A stretch of DNA of 34,534 bases from JBAZHE01 sp041652555 (GTDB lineage: Bacteria; Patescibacteriota; Patescibacteriia; Patescibacteriales; WJLG01), in assembly GCA_041652555.1 (NCBI GenBank), contig JBAZHE010000013.1:1-34534 (forward strand). The letters run 5' to 3'. A program made the position numbers and the translations under genes. Below, one piece after another: positions 19,719-28,732 of this stretch (the stretch's first letter is position 1; each line of letters starts with the position of its first letter). The notes beneath the pieces are model-generated. The model worked only from the letters and a program-made list of their open reading frames with translations, searched no databases and was not told the origin of the DNA.

Positions 19719-20156
19719 ATGTTAAAATTAAAACGATTTCATAAAGCAACTAAAGATTCTTGGGGAACTAAACCACTTGAATCATTCTCATTAGTTACAC
19801 TCGATATAAAATTAACGTCCGAAGAATTTGAACTTTTATCATATGGAAGTATTCCAGAATCAATGGATAATCATTGGTTTGGATATATGGAAAACAACCA
19901 ATATTATTTGTTTAGATCATGGACTGGTACTGCGACTCATATAATTGAATTCAATGTGCAATCTAATGGATCTGTTCGTGCAGTAATAGCAATGGTTGTA
20001 TCATGGTGGAGAAATTTTGATTCAGAACCACCACATATATTTATAGAAGATCATATAAAATCAGTAATTAATAGAAATAAATATTATAAATTCGGAGCAT
20101 ATGAAAATTATCTTATAAAAGAATTTGGCAAAGATAAAGTAAAAATAATTAAATAA
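19719..20156 (+). CDS. Hypothetical protein, 145 aa
   Basis: The ATG is eight bases after tRNA-Val. The middle has HWFGYMENNQYYLFRSWTGT, a two-strand pattern with conserved-looking RSWTG, followed by strands and a Trp pair (VVSWWRNF). The C-terminus is a basic helix. I do not recognise the family; no signal peptide or membrane helix. Confidence 0.65.
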   Translation: MLKLKRFHKATKDSWGTKPLESFSLVTLDIKLTSEEFELLSYGSIPESMDNHWFGYMENNQYYLFRSWTGTATHIIEFNVQSNGSVRAVIAMVVSWWRNFDSEPPHIFIEDHIKSVINRNKYYKFGAYENYLIKEFGKDKVKIIK

Positions 20157-20206
20157 TTAAATATTTTATATAAACTTTTTTATGTATATAAATCTAATAT
20201 ATATAC

Positions 20207-20467
20207 ATGGTTCAGATAATAACTACTGGTCGGGGATGTCACACTCCAATAAATTCAGAAATTCAATTTCGATGTTCTATGTGCAGACCGTGGCAAGCAA
20301 CACTTGATAATAGAATAATGGATAATGCCAGAGCGTGTGCATTAAGTAGAATTGCAAAAGGAATAGTTTATCAATATCATGAACCCATTTATGAAAGAGA
20401 TCCTATAACCAAAAAACTATCAATTGTAGATTATAAATTGGTAGAAAAATATAATAATAAAAGTTAA
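20207..20467 (+). CDS. Cysteine-containing hypothetical protein, 86 aa
   Basis: It has its own promoter: a TATATAAA stretch lies about 25 bases upstream. Cys and His (GCHTP, RCSMCRPW) near the N-terminus could bind a metal. The rest is helical, then beta. Unknown function. Confidence 0.6.
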   Translation: MVQIITTGRGCHTPINSEIQFRCSMCRPWQATLDNRIMDNARACALSRIAKGIVYQYHEPIYERDPITKKLSIVDYKLVEKYNNKS

Positions 20468-20509
20468 CTTTAATCACATTCTTATTCTGGTAAATATCAA
20501 TTCATTAGT

Positions 20510-20749
20510 ATGGCACTTAAGCGCAATGTTCAGGAAGCTCTCGATGTTGCATATCAGAGAGCATCAGAAATGATTGAAGAGCAAAATAATCTTAATAACT
20601 TAGATAATATAGAAATTCGTATTTATGAAGATACAACACGCATATTTTTCACATCACTGGAAGAAAATTTCATCGGATCTGGAGTTAAGTCAAGTGAAAA
20701 AACTGTAGAAATGACTTATGCTACAAGAGAAGACAGGGAAAACTTCTAA
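20510..20749 (+). CDS. Hypothetical acidic protein, 79 aa
   Basis: One long acidic helix (VQEALDVAYQRASEMIEEQN) is followed by strands (IEIRIYEDTTRIFFTSLEEN). No family recognised. Confidence 0.6.
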   Translation: MALKRNVQEALDVAYQRASEMIEEQNNLNNLDNIEIRIYEDTTRIFFTSLEENFIGSGVKSSEKTVEMTYATREDRENF

Positions 20750-20770
20750 ATTCTATTTTTAAAAATTTTA

Positions 20771-20851
20771 AGCACTCATCTTACGAATCATTGTGCTGGA
20801 TAAAGGATGGTGAAAGATGATAGGTGAACAACCTTTGCACATTAACTGTGC
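20771..20851 (+). ncRNA. Candidate three-hairpin RNA
   Basis: AGCAC/GTGCT (20771-20797), AAAGG/CCTTT (20802-20836) and GCACA/TGTGC (20837-20851) follow one another directly. The 246-bp gap 20750-20995 has no ORF. GCAC in hairpins 1 and 3 could also pair across. No known family. Confidence 0.35.
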
Positions 20852-20995
20852 AATACAATATTAGTCAACTAAGTATTTATAGTTAACCTTTTGTTCCGCG
20901 CATTTATAAAAGTATTCATTTATTGTATATGTATATTTATATCCATTAATATTTTATAAAACACTTTATATAATATTAATATATAATGTAAAGAG

Positions 20996-21301
20996 ATGGA
21001 AACAGTTGACGATCTAATAAAATACTTCGAGGAAGAAGCCATCAAGAAAGCAGATAAAGGCTTTCTTTCCGAAAGAATACGCAGATTCGTCAGGGAATAC
21101 TATTCTGAATATCATGAATCTCCCGTTGTTGTATATGCTCTTTTCAATACCTATAAACGAAAATATGGCGAGGAAGTCAAAGATTCGTACTTTCGCGGCG
21201 TGATTGAGAAAGCGTGGATTACATACGTTGATGAAAATGGTGTTCAGTGGGTTAACCTTGACAAGCAGAAAAAATTGAGATTACGAAAACGGAAGGTGTA
21301 A
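20996..21301 (+). CDS. Hypothetical protein, 101 aa
   Basis: A helical, strongly charged protein (METVDDLIKYFEEEAIKKAD; FLSERIRRFVREYYSEYHES) with a very basic end (LDKQKKLRLRKRKV). The pattern in the middle (PVVVYALFNTYKRKYGEEVK) could be a winged helix. It is first in an operon with 21303 and 21511. A TTTATATAATATT box lies upstream. Confidence 0.6.
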   Translation: METVDDLIKYFEEEAIKKADKGFLSERIRRFVREYYSEYHESPVVVYALFNTYKRKYGEEVKDSYFRGVIEKAWITYVDENGVQWVNLDKQKKLRLRKRKV

Positions 21302-21302
21302 A

Positions 21303-21494
21303 ATGCCAGAAGTTAAAAAATACAGGAAAAAGCCAGTTGTTATTGAAGCATATCAAACCGATATTGCAATTTTAATAAATACTCTCGAAGGAACAATGAT
21401 CGCAAATCCCGGTGATTGGATTATAACCGGTATCAAGGGCGAAAAATATCCCTGTAAATCCGACATCTTCGATGCAACGTATGAAGAAGTTTAA
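21303..21494 (+). CDS. Small phage protein (PGDWIITGIKGE family)
   Basis: The 63-residue protein has a pattern I know from many phages and prophages: KYRKKPVVIEA at the N-terminus, TLEGTMIANPGDWIITGIKG and EKYPCKSDIFDATYE. Its role is unknown. It follows the upstream gene by one base. Confidence 0.75.
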   Translation: MPEVKKYRKKPVVIEAYQTDIAILINTLEGTMIANPGDWIITGIKGEKYPCKSDIFDATYEEV

Positions 21495-21510
21495 TTCACG
21501 GTGATATAAT

Positions 21511-21816
21511 ATGGAAAAATCATTCTCTTCTGATATGTACAAATCCAAAAAAAATCACGATATTGTTCTTGCTCAAAAATTTGACGAGTTTTATGAACAA
21601 AAGTGGTTCGATCATGGTATGTATACTCCATCAGATTTTATAGGTGAATTTGGTATTAACCGACATCTTGCGCGTTACTATTTGATGATCATGGTATATG
21701 AAAAAAAGCTCTTCCGCGTGAAGTATTCCAATAAAACATTCTATGGAAAGAGAAAACCCGAATTCGTTGATAAATTTAAGGAATTTGTCTGGATGGGCGT
21801 TGAAGTAACCGTATAA
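21511..21816 (+). CDS. Hypothetical winged-helix-like protein, 101 aa
   Basis: GGTGATATAAT precedes the ATG. The pattern HGMYTPSDFIGEFGINRHLARYYLMIMVYEKKLFRVKYSNKTFY looks like a helix-turn-helix plus beta wing (a domain that reads one strand, then FRVKYSNKTFYG as wing). DNA binding is inferred. Confidence 0.6.
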   Translation: MEKSFSSDMYKSKKNHDIVLAQKFDEFYEQKWFDHGMYTPSDFIGEFGINRHLARYYLMIMVYEKKLFRVKYSNKTFYGKRKPEFVDKFKEFVWMGVEVTV

Positions 21817-21817
21817 T

Positions 21818-21830
21818 GTTAAGCCGAAAT
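21818..21830 (+). promoter_or_regulatory. Recurrent motif, divergent copy GTTAAGCCGAAAT
   Basis: The closest upstream element to the 410-aa gene, about 110 bases before its start, so it may drive a long leader. No ORF starts close by. Confidence 0.4.
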
Positions 21831-21942
21831 AATTAACAAATGAAACATTTATAATCAGGCACATACATAGTTGTAATTCACAAAAACACAAACAAAAACT
21901 TTAATCAACAAATTTGATTCCTGTGACGGTGGTGATGATAGG

Positions 21943-23175
21943 TTGTCTCTGATAGTAGATGCTATCGAAATTGAGCAATGGATTAAGAAAGGATTAGAAA
22001 AAACTCTTCATACTGAAGGGTTTCCAAGTATCACACCTGAGGATCACGATGAGTCTCTTAAACAAAAAGTTAAACAAAATGTTAACTCTAGTGAATTAAC
22101 TATGACGAGCTACAACTACAAAGAAATTGCGGAAAAGTATAAATCAGATGCTGAAACCGTAAAAGAAGCAATCGCTGCACTCGAAAAAGAAATCCGATCT
22201 CTCTCACCAAAGGAATCTGATGAAGTTTATCAGTTCCTTGTAATGCAGGGTATTGGAAACAAACTCATGAAATCTTCACCTTTGGATTTTGCAAAAGAAA
22301 ATGCAGAAGAATTCAACGGTGTTATTCTCGCCGTTTCCAAAGTTCGTGATCTCAACGACTACCCAAAAAGACAGGCTTGGAAGCTTCTTCGCGAGAACCA
22401 ACAGCTTGCACTCTCAAGTGGCAAGATTCGCCTCGAAAAAGATGATAATGGCGTCGAACGGAAGATCCCAATTGATATGGAACCAACACTCCGTGACGGA
22501 AGTGCAAATCCCAATTATAAACAGCCCATTCCATACAAGCGTGCCCGTGAACTCTTCATGATCCTGAACGACACTGGAGAACTCGCGCTTGTTCGTATGG
22601 ATATCGACAACGTAAACATTGGTCAAAAATCCACAATTTACGGCAAAAAGTCAGCTGTAAAAGACAAACCATACAAATCAGTTATTCGCGGATGGCATGG
22701 TGCTTATGAAGAGAGTGGCGCATATAACACTGCATGGCAGCTTGCAGAAAAACTCTACGATTCATTCTACACAGAGACAAAATTCAAGGATGAAAATGGA
22801 AACTACTCGACAGTAGTTCATCAGAAAATCACCGCTGCAGATGTTGCAAACCTTCCATCATATGGATATTACGTAACTCGTGGTTATGTTGATGGCATTT
22901 CCCAGAACAATGATGGTACGAAGACATATCTTACCGTGTCAGACGATGATGGTAACAAGGTTCGGTCATCAACCGGTTATGAATCTATCATGGCTGACAT
23001 TGATAACCTTGCAAATGGCGACGAAGTAATCATCGTGATCGAGCGAAATTCCTTCAAGAATAACGAAGGTCAGTATGTTCCCTACAATGTCCTTATGGGA
23101 GTTACTAAGAACAACGCAGGAAATACATTCTCCGATGCATTGAAGAGACTCAATTCATTGAGAGGTAACAAATAA
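21943..23175 (+). CDS. Probable ssDNA-binding protein with OB fold, 410 aa
   Basis: It starts at TTG 21943, set by GGTGGTGAT six bases upstream. The C-terminal third (about 290-395: YYVTRGYVDGISQNNDGTKT, TYLTVSDDDGNKVRSSTGYE, DEVIIVIERNSF) looks like a five-stranded OB fold. The N-terminal part is helical, and the middle (GQKSTIYGKKSAVKDKPYKS) is basic and beta-rich. It is followed by a Zn protein, a Sak4-like ATPase and a Cas4-like nuclease, so a replication or recombination role is likely. Codon choice differs from neighbours (many AAC, ATC, CTC), suggesting high expression. Binding to ssDNA is inferred. Confidence 0.5.
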   Translation: MSLIVDAIEIEQWIKKGLEKTLHTEGFPSITPEDHDESLKQKVKQNVNSSELTMTSYNYKEIAEKYKSDAETVKEAIAALEKEIRSLSPKESDEVYQFLVMQGIGNKLMKSSPLDFAKENAEEFNGVILAVSKVRDLNDYPKRQAWKLLRENQQLALSSGKIRLEKDDNGVERKIPIDMEPTLRDGSANPNYKQPIPYKRARELFMILNDTGELALVRMDIDNVNIGQKSTIYGKKSAVKDKPYKSVIRGWHGAYEESGAYNTAWQLAEKLYDSFYTETKFKDENGNYSTVVHQKITAADVANLPSYGYYVTRGYVDGISQNNDGTKTYLTVSDDDGNKVRSSTGYESIMADIDNLANGDEVIIVIERNSFKNNEGQYVPYNVLMGVTKNNAGNTFSDALKRLNSLRGNK

Positions 23176-23192
23176 TTTTTTCGGTGATGATC

Positions 23193-23408
23193 ATGTCAGA
23201 AACAATCAATGAATCAGTTCCTGAAGTATTTACACCTGTAGAAAGTGTACCAATTGAAAATGTTGTACCACGAGAAGATCCGGTTGTTGTTCCATCAATG
23301 ACTAAGGAGCAGATTGAGCAGATGCATCAAATCAAGGAAGGATTAACAATTGTTATCCTTGTATCTTCATTTGCATTAATCATCACTAAGGTTGCGGGTG
23401 TTTGGTAA
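23193..23408 (+). CDS. Tail-anchored membrane protein, 71 aa
   Basis: ATG 23193 follows CGGTGATGATC, a perfect ribosome binding site. A Pro/Val/Glu-rich N-terminal half (ESVPEVFTPVESVPIENVVP) leads to one C-terminal membrane helix (GLTIVILVSSFALIIT). The stop overlaps the next start. Confidence 0.6.
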   Translation: MSETINESVPEVFTPVESVPIENVVPREDPVVVPSMTKEQIEQMHQIKEGLTIVILVSSFALIITKVAGVW

Positions 23409-23707
23409 TGGTAGATAACCAGAAATTCTGTATTACCTGTGCTCATTACGTCAGAAAATCTCCATTAGGAAAGTCAAGCTCTGGAGATTGCACACTCGAT
23501 CCAGCATGGGCAATGGTAAAACTTCCGGTAACACACTGGTGCAGTCATTGGATATCTGGCATTCAGCGTTTCTCCAATGAAATTTACAAATCTCCAGATG
23601 CAACTGATATACCAGCAGTTATAGTTAAACCGGATACCACAATCCAAACCGAGCTCAACACAATAATTGATACAGCAAGCAGCAAAAAATCACCAAAGGT
23701 GCGGTAA
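23408..23707 (+). CDS. Zinc-binding protein, 99 aa
   Basis: The ATG shares its A with the upstream TAA. CITCAHY, a single Cys (GDCTLDP) and WCSHW give four cysteines and histidines arranged like small phage zinc proteins. The C-terminal half is a disordered Thr/Pro/Lys region. The stop overlaps the start of the ATPase gene, so it may be its partner. Confidence 0.65.
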   Translation: MVDNQKFCITCAHYVRKSPLGKSSSGDCTLDPAWAMVKLPVTHWCSHWISGIQRFSNEIYKSPDATDIPAVIVKPDTTIQTELNTIIDTASSKKSPKVR

Positions 23708-24540
23708 TGAGTGGCGGTTGGAAGGAAGAAGCAGAAGGTTTGGAAAAGAAAAAGAAACCCTCTATTTCTAAAACAGATATAATGAATAAGTTTAAACCAG
23801 CTACTGAAATTACATCAGTATCATCACTTAAACTTGCATTATATGGATTACCAAAAACTGGTAAAACTCATCTTGCCATTACTGCACGCAAACCTGTGTA
23901 CATCATTGATACTGAAAAATCAAGCAATCTTCTATTACAGATGTTATCAGAAGAAGATCGCAAAGACATTCATGTCCTTGATGTTATGGAATATACAGAC
24001 AAGCGTGATGGAAAGAGTAACCTGAACCTCACAATGTCTCTTGAACTAATCGAAGATGCAATAGAAGCGCTTCACGACATTGCATTAGTATCACCAGTTA
24101 AGGGAACCATTGTATTAGATAGTGCATCCGATCTATGGGATTTTCTGAAATCATGGCTTAATGAAGATGTTGACGATAAAAAAGTCACCAAAGACGGGCG
24201 CATGATGCAGGTAGAATGGTCAAAACCAAATGCTCGCTATACCGAGACAATGAGATTACTTATCAAAGCCGGTTGGAATGTCATCTTAACATTCAGAGCA
24301 GAAGAAGTCTTTGGATCAAAGGGAGAGCGCCTTGGAGTTTATAAACCAAAGGGTCAGAAAGATACACTCTTCTGGGTAGATCAAATCGTGGAAATGCAAC
24401 AAATCGGCAATAATCACATATTAAGATTCCATGGTGGAAGATTTGGAGATCTCCAAGGATCAGAACTCACAAATCCTGCGTGGAAAGATTTAATCGACTT
24501 TTTATCATTGAAATCCGGTGTGAAGTTCGCAGAGAACTAA
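23707..24540 (+). CDS. RecA-fold ATPase (Sak4/AAA_24-like)
   Basis: The 277-residue protein has Walker A GLPKTGKTH at 47-55 and Walker B TIVLDS around 134-139. The family (PF13479, phage Sak4-like) comprises single-domain RecA relatives that promote annealing or strand exchange. The N-terminal 30 residues are a lysine-rich extension. It lies between the likely ssDNA-binding protein and the Cas4-like nuclease, a typical phage recombination cassette. It starts inside the stop of the previous gene. Activity in archaeal virus replication is inferred. Confidence 0.85.
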   Translation: MSGGWKEEAEGLEKKKKPSISKTDIMNKFKPATEITSVSSLKLALYGLPKTGKTHLAITARKPVYIIDTEKSSNLLLQMLSEEDRKDIHVLDVMEYTDKRDGKSNLNLTMSLELIEDAIEALHDIALVSPVKGTIVLDSASDLWDFLKSWLNEDVDDKKVTKDGRMMQVEWSKPNARYTETMRLLIKAGWNVILTFRAEEVFGSKGERLGVYKPKGQKDTLFWVDQIVEMQQIGNNHILRFHGGRFGDLQGSELTNPAWKDLIDFLSLKSGVKFAEN

Positions 24541-24566
24541 CACCATTCTTATTTTTAGGCAACATA

Positions 24567-25358
24567 ATGGATAAAATAAATGAATTAAATGATGAAATAC
24601 TATATAAAGTAGAAATAGATTGGGATTCTTGTGGCGATTACACCTCAAAGAGTCGGATTTCCACGTACACCTTTTGCCCGCTCCAATATAAAAAAAAATA
24701 TGTTGATGGTATAAGAGATACTAGCTTCAATTATGCCATGACTGTAGGAAGTCGGTTTCACGAATTCGCTGATAACTTTTTTGATTTTGCACCCATTTAT
24801 CCGAAAGACAAATGGGAAGATTTTATTCATTCGGACTTCAATGATAATGAGCGTATTTCTTTATCGTGGTTTATTAATCAGGAGAGAGAACGCCTCGAAC
24901 TGTTTGATGGAGATATGGATCTCTGGATGCCTATAGTTCGTGAATGTAAGATTGTAGATCCATTACATAAACTAAGGGGAATCGTTGATCGGGTGGACAA
25001 AATCAATGATTTATACATAATCGTTGAATATAAAACATCAAAGAGTATTTACAAACCAAGCTTGCAGCGCGAATTTGGATTTTATAAGATACTATTACAA
25101 GCTGATCCACGATTTAAAGGTAAGAAATTCCTCGGATGTGTAATTAACCCGCGATTAAAACAAATAGAATTTATGAATCCATCACGCGAGTCAACCGTGG
25201 AAAAAATGATATTTAACCTACGAGAATCAGTTGCTAATGGCATCTATATTCCAACATGCTCCGGTGCTAAATTTGCCATGTGTGGCCTATGCACTTCCTG
25301 TGAGGAAGCTAACTTATATCAAGAGTATAAAAACCTTGGTAATATGCATGGCATATAA
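24567..25358 (+). CDS. Cas4/RecB-like PD-(D/E)XK exonuclease with Fe-S cluster
   Basis: The 263-residue protein cuts DNA ends. The motifs are in order: first cluster Cys C37 (TFCPLQYKKKY), H65 in GSRFHEF, GIVDRVD with Asp 141/144, E154-Y-K156 (VEYKTSK), and three C-terminal cysteines 239/242/245 (CGLCTSC). The four cysteines match the 4Fe-4S cluster of Cas4 and AddB nucleases. The start ATG 24567 avoids overlap with the ATPase gene. No CRISPR array or other cas gene is present, so it is a recombination exonuclease. Confidence 0.88.
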   Translation: MDKINELNDEILYKVEIDWDSCGDYTSKSRISTYTFCPLQYKKKYVDGIRDTSFNYAMTVGSRFHEFADNFFDFAPIYPKDKWEDFIHSDFNDNERISLSWFINQERERLELFDGDMDLWMPIVRECKIVDPLHKLRGIVDRVDKINDLYIIVEYKTSKSIYKPSLQREFGFYKILLQADPRFKGKKFLGCVINPRLKQIEFMNPSRESTVEKMIFNLRESVANGIYIPTCSGAKFAMCGLCTSCEEANLYQEYKNLGNMHGI

Positions 25359-25403
25359 TTATTAAGCATAAGAAATAATTCATATAGAGGGCACACAAAC
25401 AGA

Positions 25404-25760
25404 ATGACTAACATATCATTGGGAAAACCCGATACGTTATCTCAACCAGTTGATATAACAAATCGTACTGAAAATTCAGAAAAATCTAAAAAATTTACCA
25501 TGCTTTTTAATAAAATATCAGGCATCCTAAATTCAAAAGATTTGCAGTACCGGGAAGACCCAATTTTTGTATTGTCCACTATCGATCTACTCACTCAGAT
25601 TAAGATCAAGGCGGTTAGAGCAGAACTTACCATATATCCAGATAAAGCAGAAAAGTTAGAGGATGAATTATTGGATATAATAGTCTACAGTATGTTAACG
25701 CTTGATAAAATCTACACTGAACGTAAAGAGATCCCTGAACTTAAGAGGAACACCGCATGA
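25404..25760 (+). CDS. DUF1599/MazG-like protein
   Basis: The 118-residue protein has the segment LLTQIKIKAVRAELTIYPDK..KLEDELLDIIVYSMLTLDKI, typical of the DUF1599 (nucleotide-modification-associated domain 1) group within all-alpha NTP pyrophosphatases. The Glu/Asp metal motifs are present (EDELLDIIVY) but the usual EExxE arrangement is reduced, so catalysis is not certain. It is followed by an overlapping gene (ATGA, 25757). Confidence 0.55.
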   Translation: MTNISLGKPDTLSQPVDITNRTENSEKSKKFTMLFNKISGILNSKDLQYREDPIFVLSTIDLLTQIKIKAVRAELTIYPDKAEKLEDELLDIIVYSMLTLDKIYTERKEIPELKRNTA

Positions 25761-26047
25761 CTGAAGACCCTATTACAATTAATTTTACATTTGATGAGCT
25801 TGCCGGACTATATTTCATTGCAAATGCAGGACTTATATCTGTTATCATGAATACTATGACAGAGAAAGTCGAACTCAAAAATCCTGATGAAGATGCAATT
25901 CGCTACCGGGAGACTGAAGTTGGTTACCGCGAAAATATTCTGGCATTCAGAGAAAATGAAAATACAGAATCCGTTCTCGTGAAATTAGATAACATTCGCG
26001 AGTGTTTAGCTAAAGCATCTGAAGAATCCAAAAATAAACCACAATAA
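25757..26047 (+). CDS. Hypothetical protein, 96 aa
   Basis: Starts in an ATGA overlap with the DUF1599-like gene. It begins with two strands and a hydrophobic helix (FTFDELAGLYFIANAGLISV), then a charged helical region with a repeat-like RYRETEVGYREN. No family recognised. Confidence 0.6.
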   Translation: MTEDPITINFTFDELAGLYFIANAGLISVIMNTMTEKVELKNPDEDAIRYRETEVGYRENILAFRENENTESVLVKLDNIRECLAKASEESKNKPQ

Positions 26048-26184
26048 ATTTTAACATAAATTTTAACAATACACCAATCCAACTCAATCCAACCAATAAT
26101 ATAACTATTCTTACCACATCATTTGTTAATTAAAAATAATTAACATTCACAACCTTTTTCACCTGATGCATCAAATAGTATCCA

Positions 26185-28590
26185 ATGAACAACCCTTCTT
26201 CAAATAACTCAGATAACAAAGAAATAGACAAAAATCAGATTTGGATCTTAGAAGAAGCTTCATATCGTGTAAAACAGGGTCAACCAATCGTGCTTCTTTT
26301 CTCTCGTAATTACTGCAACAATAAAGAAACGGTTACTCATGAAATTCATGGATTTAGACCATATTTTTATGCACCAATAAACGAAAAACCTGATTTACCT
26401 GCCGGTTGCGAATATTCAGAAGAAATTACAAAAGATGCTCTTGGCCGTGATGTTCGTAAAGTATACACTGATATTCCATCAACAGTACGAAAAGTGCGTG
26501 AACAATACAGTTTCACATGCATGGCAGATTATTTATTTGAAAAACGGTGGATGGCAGATAACAAAGTCTTTTACGCTTATCAATGGGTAAATAATCAAGC
26601 TATTCCAGTCGAAATAGAAGATGTAGTAAAACCACGCATCCTCTATGTAGACATAGAAGTATTATCGCCACAAGGTATATTTCCCGAACCTATAGAATCA
26701 AAATTTCCCGTAGTAAGCATTCAGATGCTCGATAGTTACACTAACGACATAACTGTATTAACTGCTGGAAATCTCTACGTAGATGGAAAAAAATACAATA
26801 TACCCCAAACTGATGCTGAAGATCACATCGCATGTAAATCAGAAGAAGAACTATTCAAAGTATTCCAAGAATACATAAAAATAACAGATCCGGATCTCAT
26901 CACAATGTGGAACGGGGATAAGTACGATTTACCATACTTAATTAGGCGGGCCAGCAACCTCAAAATAAGCATCAGTGGATTGGGTAGATTGGGTAGACCA
27001 ATGGCAATATACGAACCCGGTGATGATAAATTCAATCTTCGTATTCCCGGACGATCCACTCTCGATATGATGTCTGCATTCAAAGTTTTCTATAAAAAGA
27101 AAGCGCAGCGCGAAAGTTACGATTTAAAAACAGTTTCGGCAGATTATGGATTCCCATATGCTGATTACGGTTACAAATTGGCAGAAGTTCTCGGTAACAA
27201 AGATTATGTAACCTTTCTTCAATACTGCCGTAATGATGTTATAGCACTGAAAAACATCGATGATAAAGTTGGATTATTTAACTTTTATGAAACCCTACGC
27301 AAAATCGCCGGTTGTAAACTTGATAACACACTCCACAATTCCGTAATCATCGAATCCCTGTTAGTAAAATATGATATATTACCAATGCCTACTAAAAATC
27401 GCAATCTTGCTCCTGTAAGTTTCGAAGGAGCACTCGTTCTAACTCCCCCATGTGGTATATTTGAAAATGTAGGCACCGTTGATCTTGCAGCTCTATACCC
27501 AACTGTAATGCGTGCATTTCCGGGAAGATGTTGTCCCGATGCTTACATGAAAGTTGTAGAAGTTCTCGAACTTGTAGTAGATGAACGTGAACGATATCGT
27601 GCAATAAATAAAACGGACGAATCAACTGATCTCACAGAACTTATAGAATACATTTACAAAGTTTTAGCAAATAGTTTTTACGGAGCACTTGGTCTTCAAT
27701 CTTTCAGATTATTCAAAGAATCATGCGCATCATCAGTGTGTGAAATCGGGCGTGATGTTGATCGATTTGTTCATTCAAAATTGCGTTCGTATGGTAAGTC
27801 TGTTTTGTATTCTGACACTGATTCGAGTTTCTTTTCTCAATTAGAGACCGTAGAAGAGGGATTGGATATACAAGAAAAGTTGAATAAAGATCTCATTGAA
27901 TGGGGAGAACAAAAAGGTGCTCGTGTACATTTTTCATTAAAATTCGAAAAACTCTATGATCGTATATTATTCAAAAAAGATACAGATCATAAAAAGAAAT
28001 ATTCTTGGGATGATGATGTTGGTAAAAAGAAAAAATACATTGGTAAACTAAAATGGAAAGAAGGTAAGGATGCAGAATACCTGCGAGATCATGGTGAAGA
28101 ACTCAATTTTATGGGACTTGAGCTTGTTCGATCAGATAATAGTAAATTTACTAAACAGATCCTTCGCGAATTCTTTAACATTGTATTAATGGATGGTGAT
28201 ATCGATAAAGCATCGCAGTACATACGTGACTCTTACCAAAAAGCAAAAACCGGTCAAGTAGATTACCGTGACATTTCTATCCCCAAAGATGTTCGCAAAG
28301 TATCAAAAACCGACAATCCATGGAAACGAGGAATAGAAAACACCAAAAATACATTCAATTACATTATCCCAGACGGAACAAAACCACGTCTTATATTCGT
28401 AAAAGATTATCCTTATGAATTCTGCATAGACGATGAAATAGACATTGGAGAATGGAAAGAAAAAATAGATTGGGATACCATGCTTGATAAAACCGTCACT
28501 AAAAAACTTAAAACATATGCTGAATCTGCAGGTATATCATGGGATCGATTTGTTCATGGTCAACAAACCATTGATCAATGGTTCAAATAA
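26185..28590 (+). CDS. Family B DNA polymerase
   Basis: The 801-residue replicative polymerase has the proofreading exonuclease motifs: Exo I D156-I-E158, Exo II N243..Y247-D248, Exo III Y347..D351. Polymerase motifs are A DLAALYPTVM (433-442), B KVLANSFYGALG (492-503) and C YSDTDS (542-547). All catalytic Asp residues are present. The distance from A to B, about 59 residues, is shorter than the roughly 83 in archaeal PolB enzymes such as Pfu, so the fingers are compact. No N-terminal uracil-pocket motif was recognised. It is the last gene of the replication cluster, preceded by 137 AT-rich bases. Confidence 0.95.
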   Translation: MNNPSSNNSDNKEIDKNQIWILEEASYRVKQGQPIVLLFSRNYCNNKETVTHEIHGFRPYFYAPINEKPDLPAGCEYSEEITKDALGRDVRKVYTDIPSTVRKVREQYSFTCMADYLFEKRWMADNKVFYAYQWVNNQAIPVEIEDVVKPRILYVDIEVLSPQGIFPEPIESKFPVVSIQMLDSYTNDITVLTAGNLYVDGKKYNIPQTDAEDHIACKSEEELFKVFQEYIKITDPDLITMWNGDKYDLPYLIRRASNLKISISGLGRLGRPMAIYEPGDDKFNLRIPGRSTLDMMSAFKVFYKKKAQRESYDLKTVSADYGFPYADYGYKLAEVLGNKDYVTFLQYCRNDVIALKNIDDKVGLFNFYETLRKIAGCKLDNTLHNSVIIESLLVKYDILPMPTKNRNLAPVSFEGALVLTPPCGIFENVGTVDLAALYPTVMRAFPGRCCPDAYMKVVEVLELVVDERERYRAINKTDESTDLTELIEYIYKVLANSFYGALGLQSFRLFKESCASSVCEIGRDVDRFVHSKLRSYGKSVLYSDTDSSFFSQLETVEEGLDIQEKLNKDLIEWGEQKGARVHFSLKFEKLYDRILFKKDTDHKKKYSWDDDVGKKKKYIGKLKWKEGKDAEYLRDHGEELNFMGLELVRSDNSKFTKQILREFFNIVLMDGDIDKASQYIRDSYQKAKTGQVDYRDISIPKDVRKVSKTDNPWKRGIENTKNTFNYIIPDGTKPRLIFVKDYPYEFCIDDEIDIGEWKEKIDWDTMLDKTVTKKLKTYAESAGISWDRFVHGQQTIDQWFK

Positions 28591-28593
28591 AAA

Positions 28594-28632
28594 AGGGGCG
28601 TTCACTTCGTTCACTAAACCCATTAAACCCCT
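28594..28632 (+). terminator. Hairpin after the polymerase gene
   Basis: AGGGG/CCCCT flank an imperfect repeat GTTCACTTCGTTCAC. It begins 3 bases after the stop codon and is followed by an AT-rich stretch. Confidence 0.45.
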
Positions 28633-28732
28633 AATAAAATAAATATAAATTTTTATATCATACATTAAACAAATCTTGATATACAATAAACATCTATACT
28701 TAACGTACCCCACAGTAACAAGACTCGCAAGA

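Noticed and set aside
24567..25358. CRISPR-linked Cas4
   Set aside because: No repeat-spacer array and no other cas gene in the window; neighbours are replication and recombination genes.
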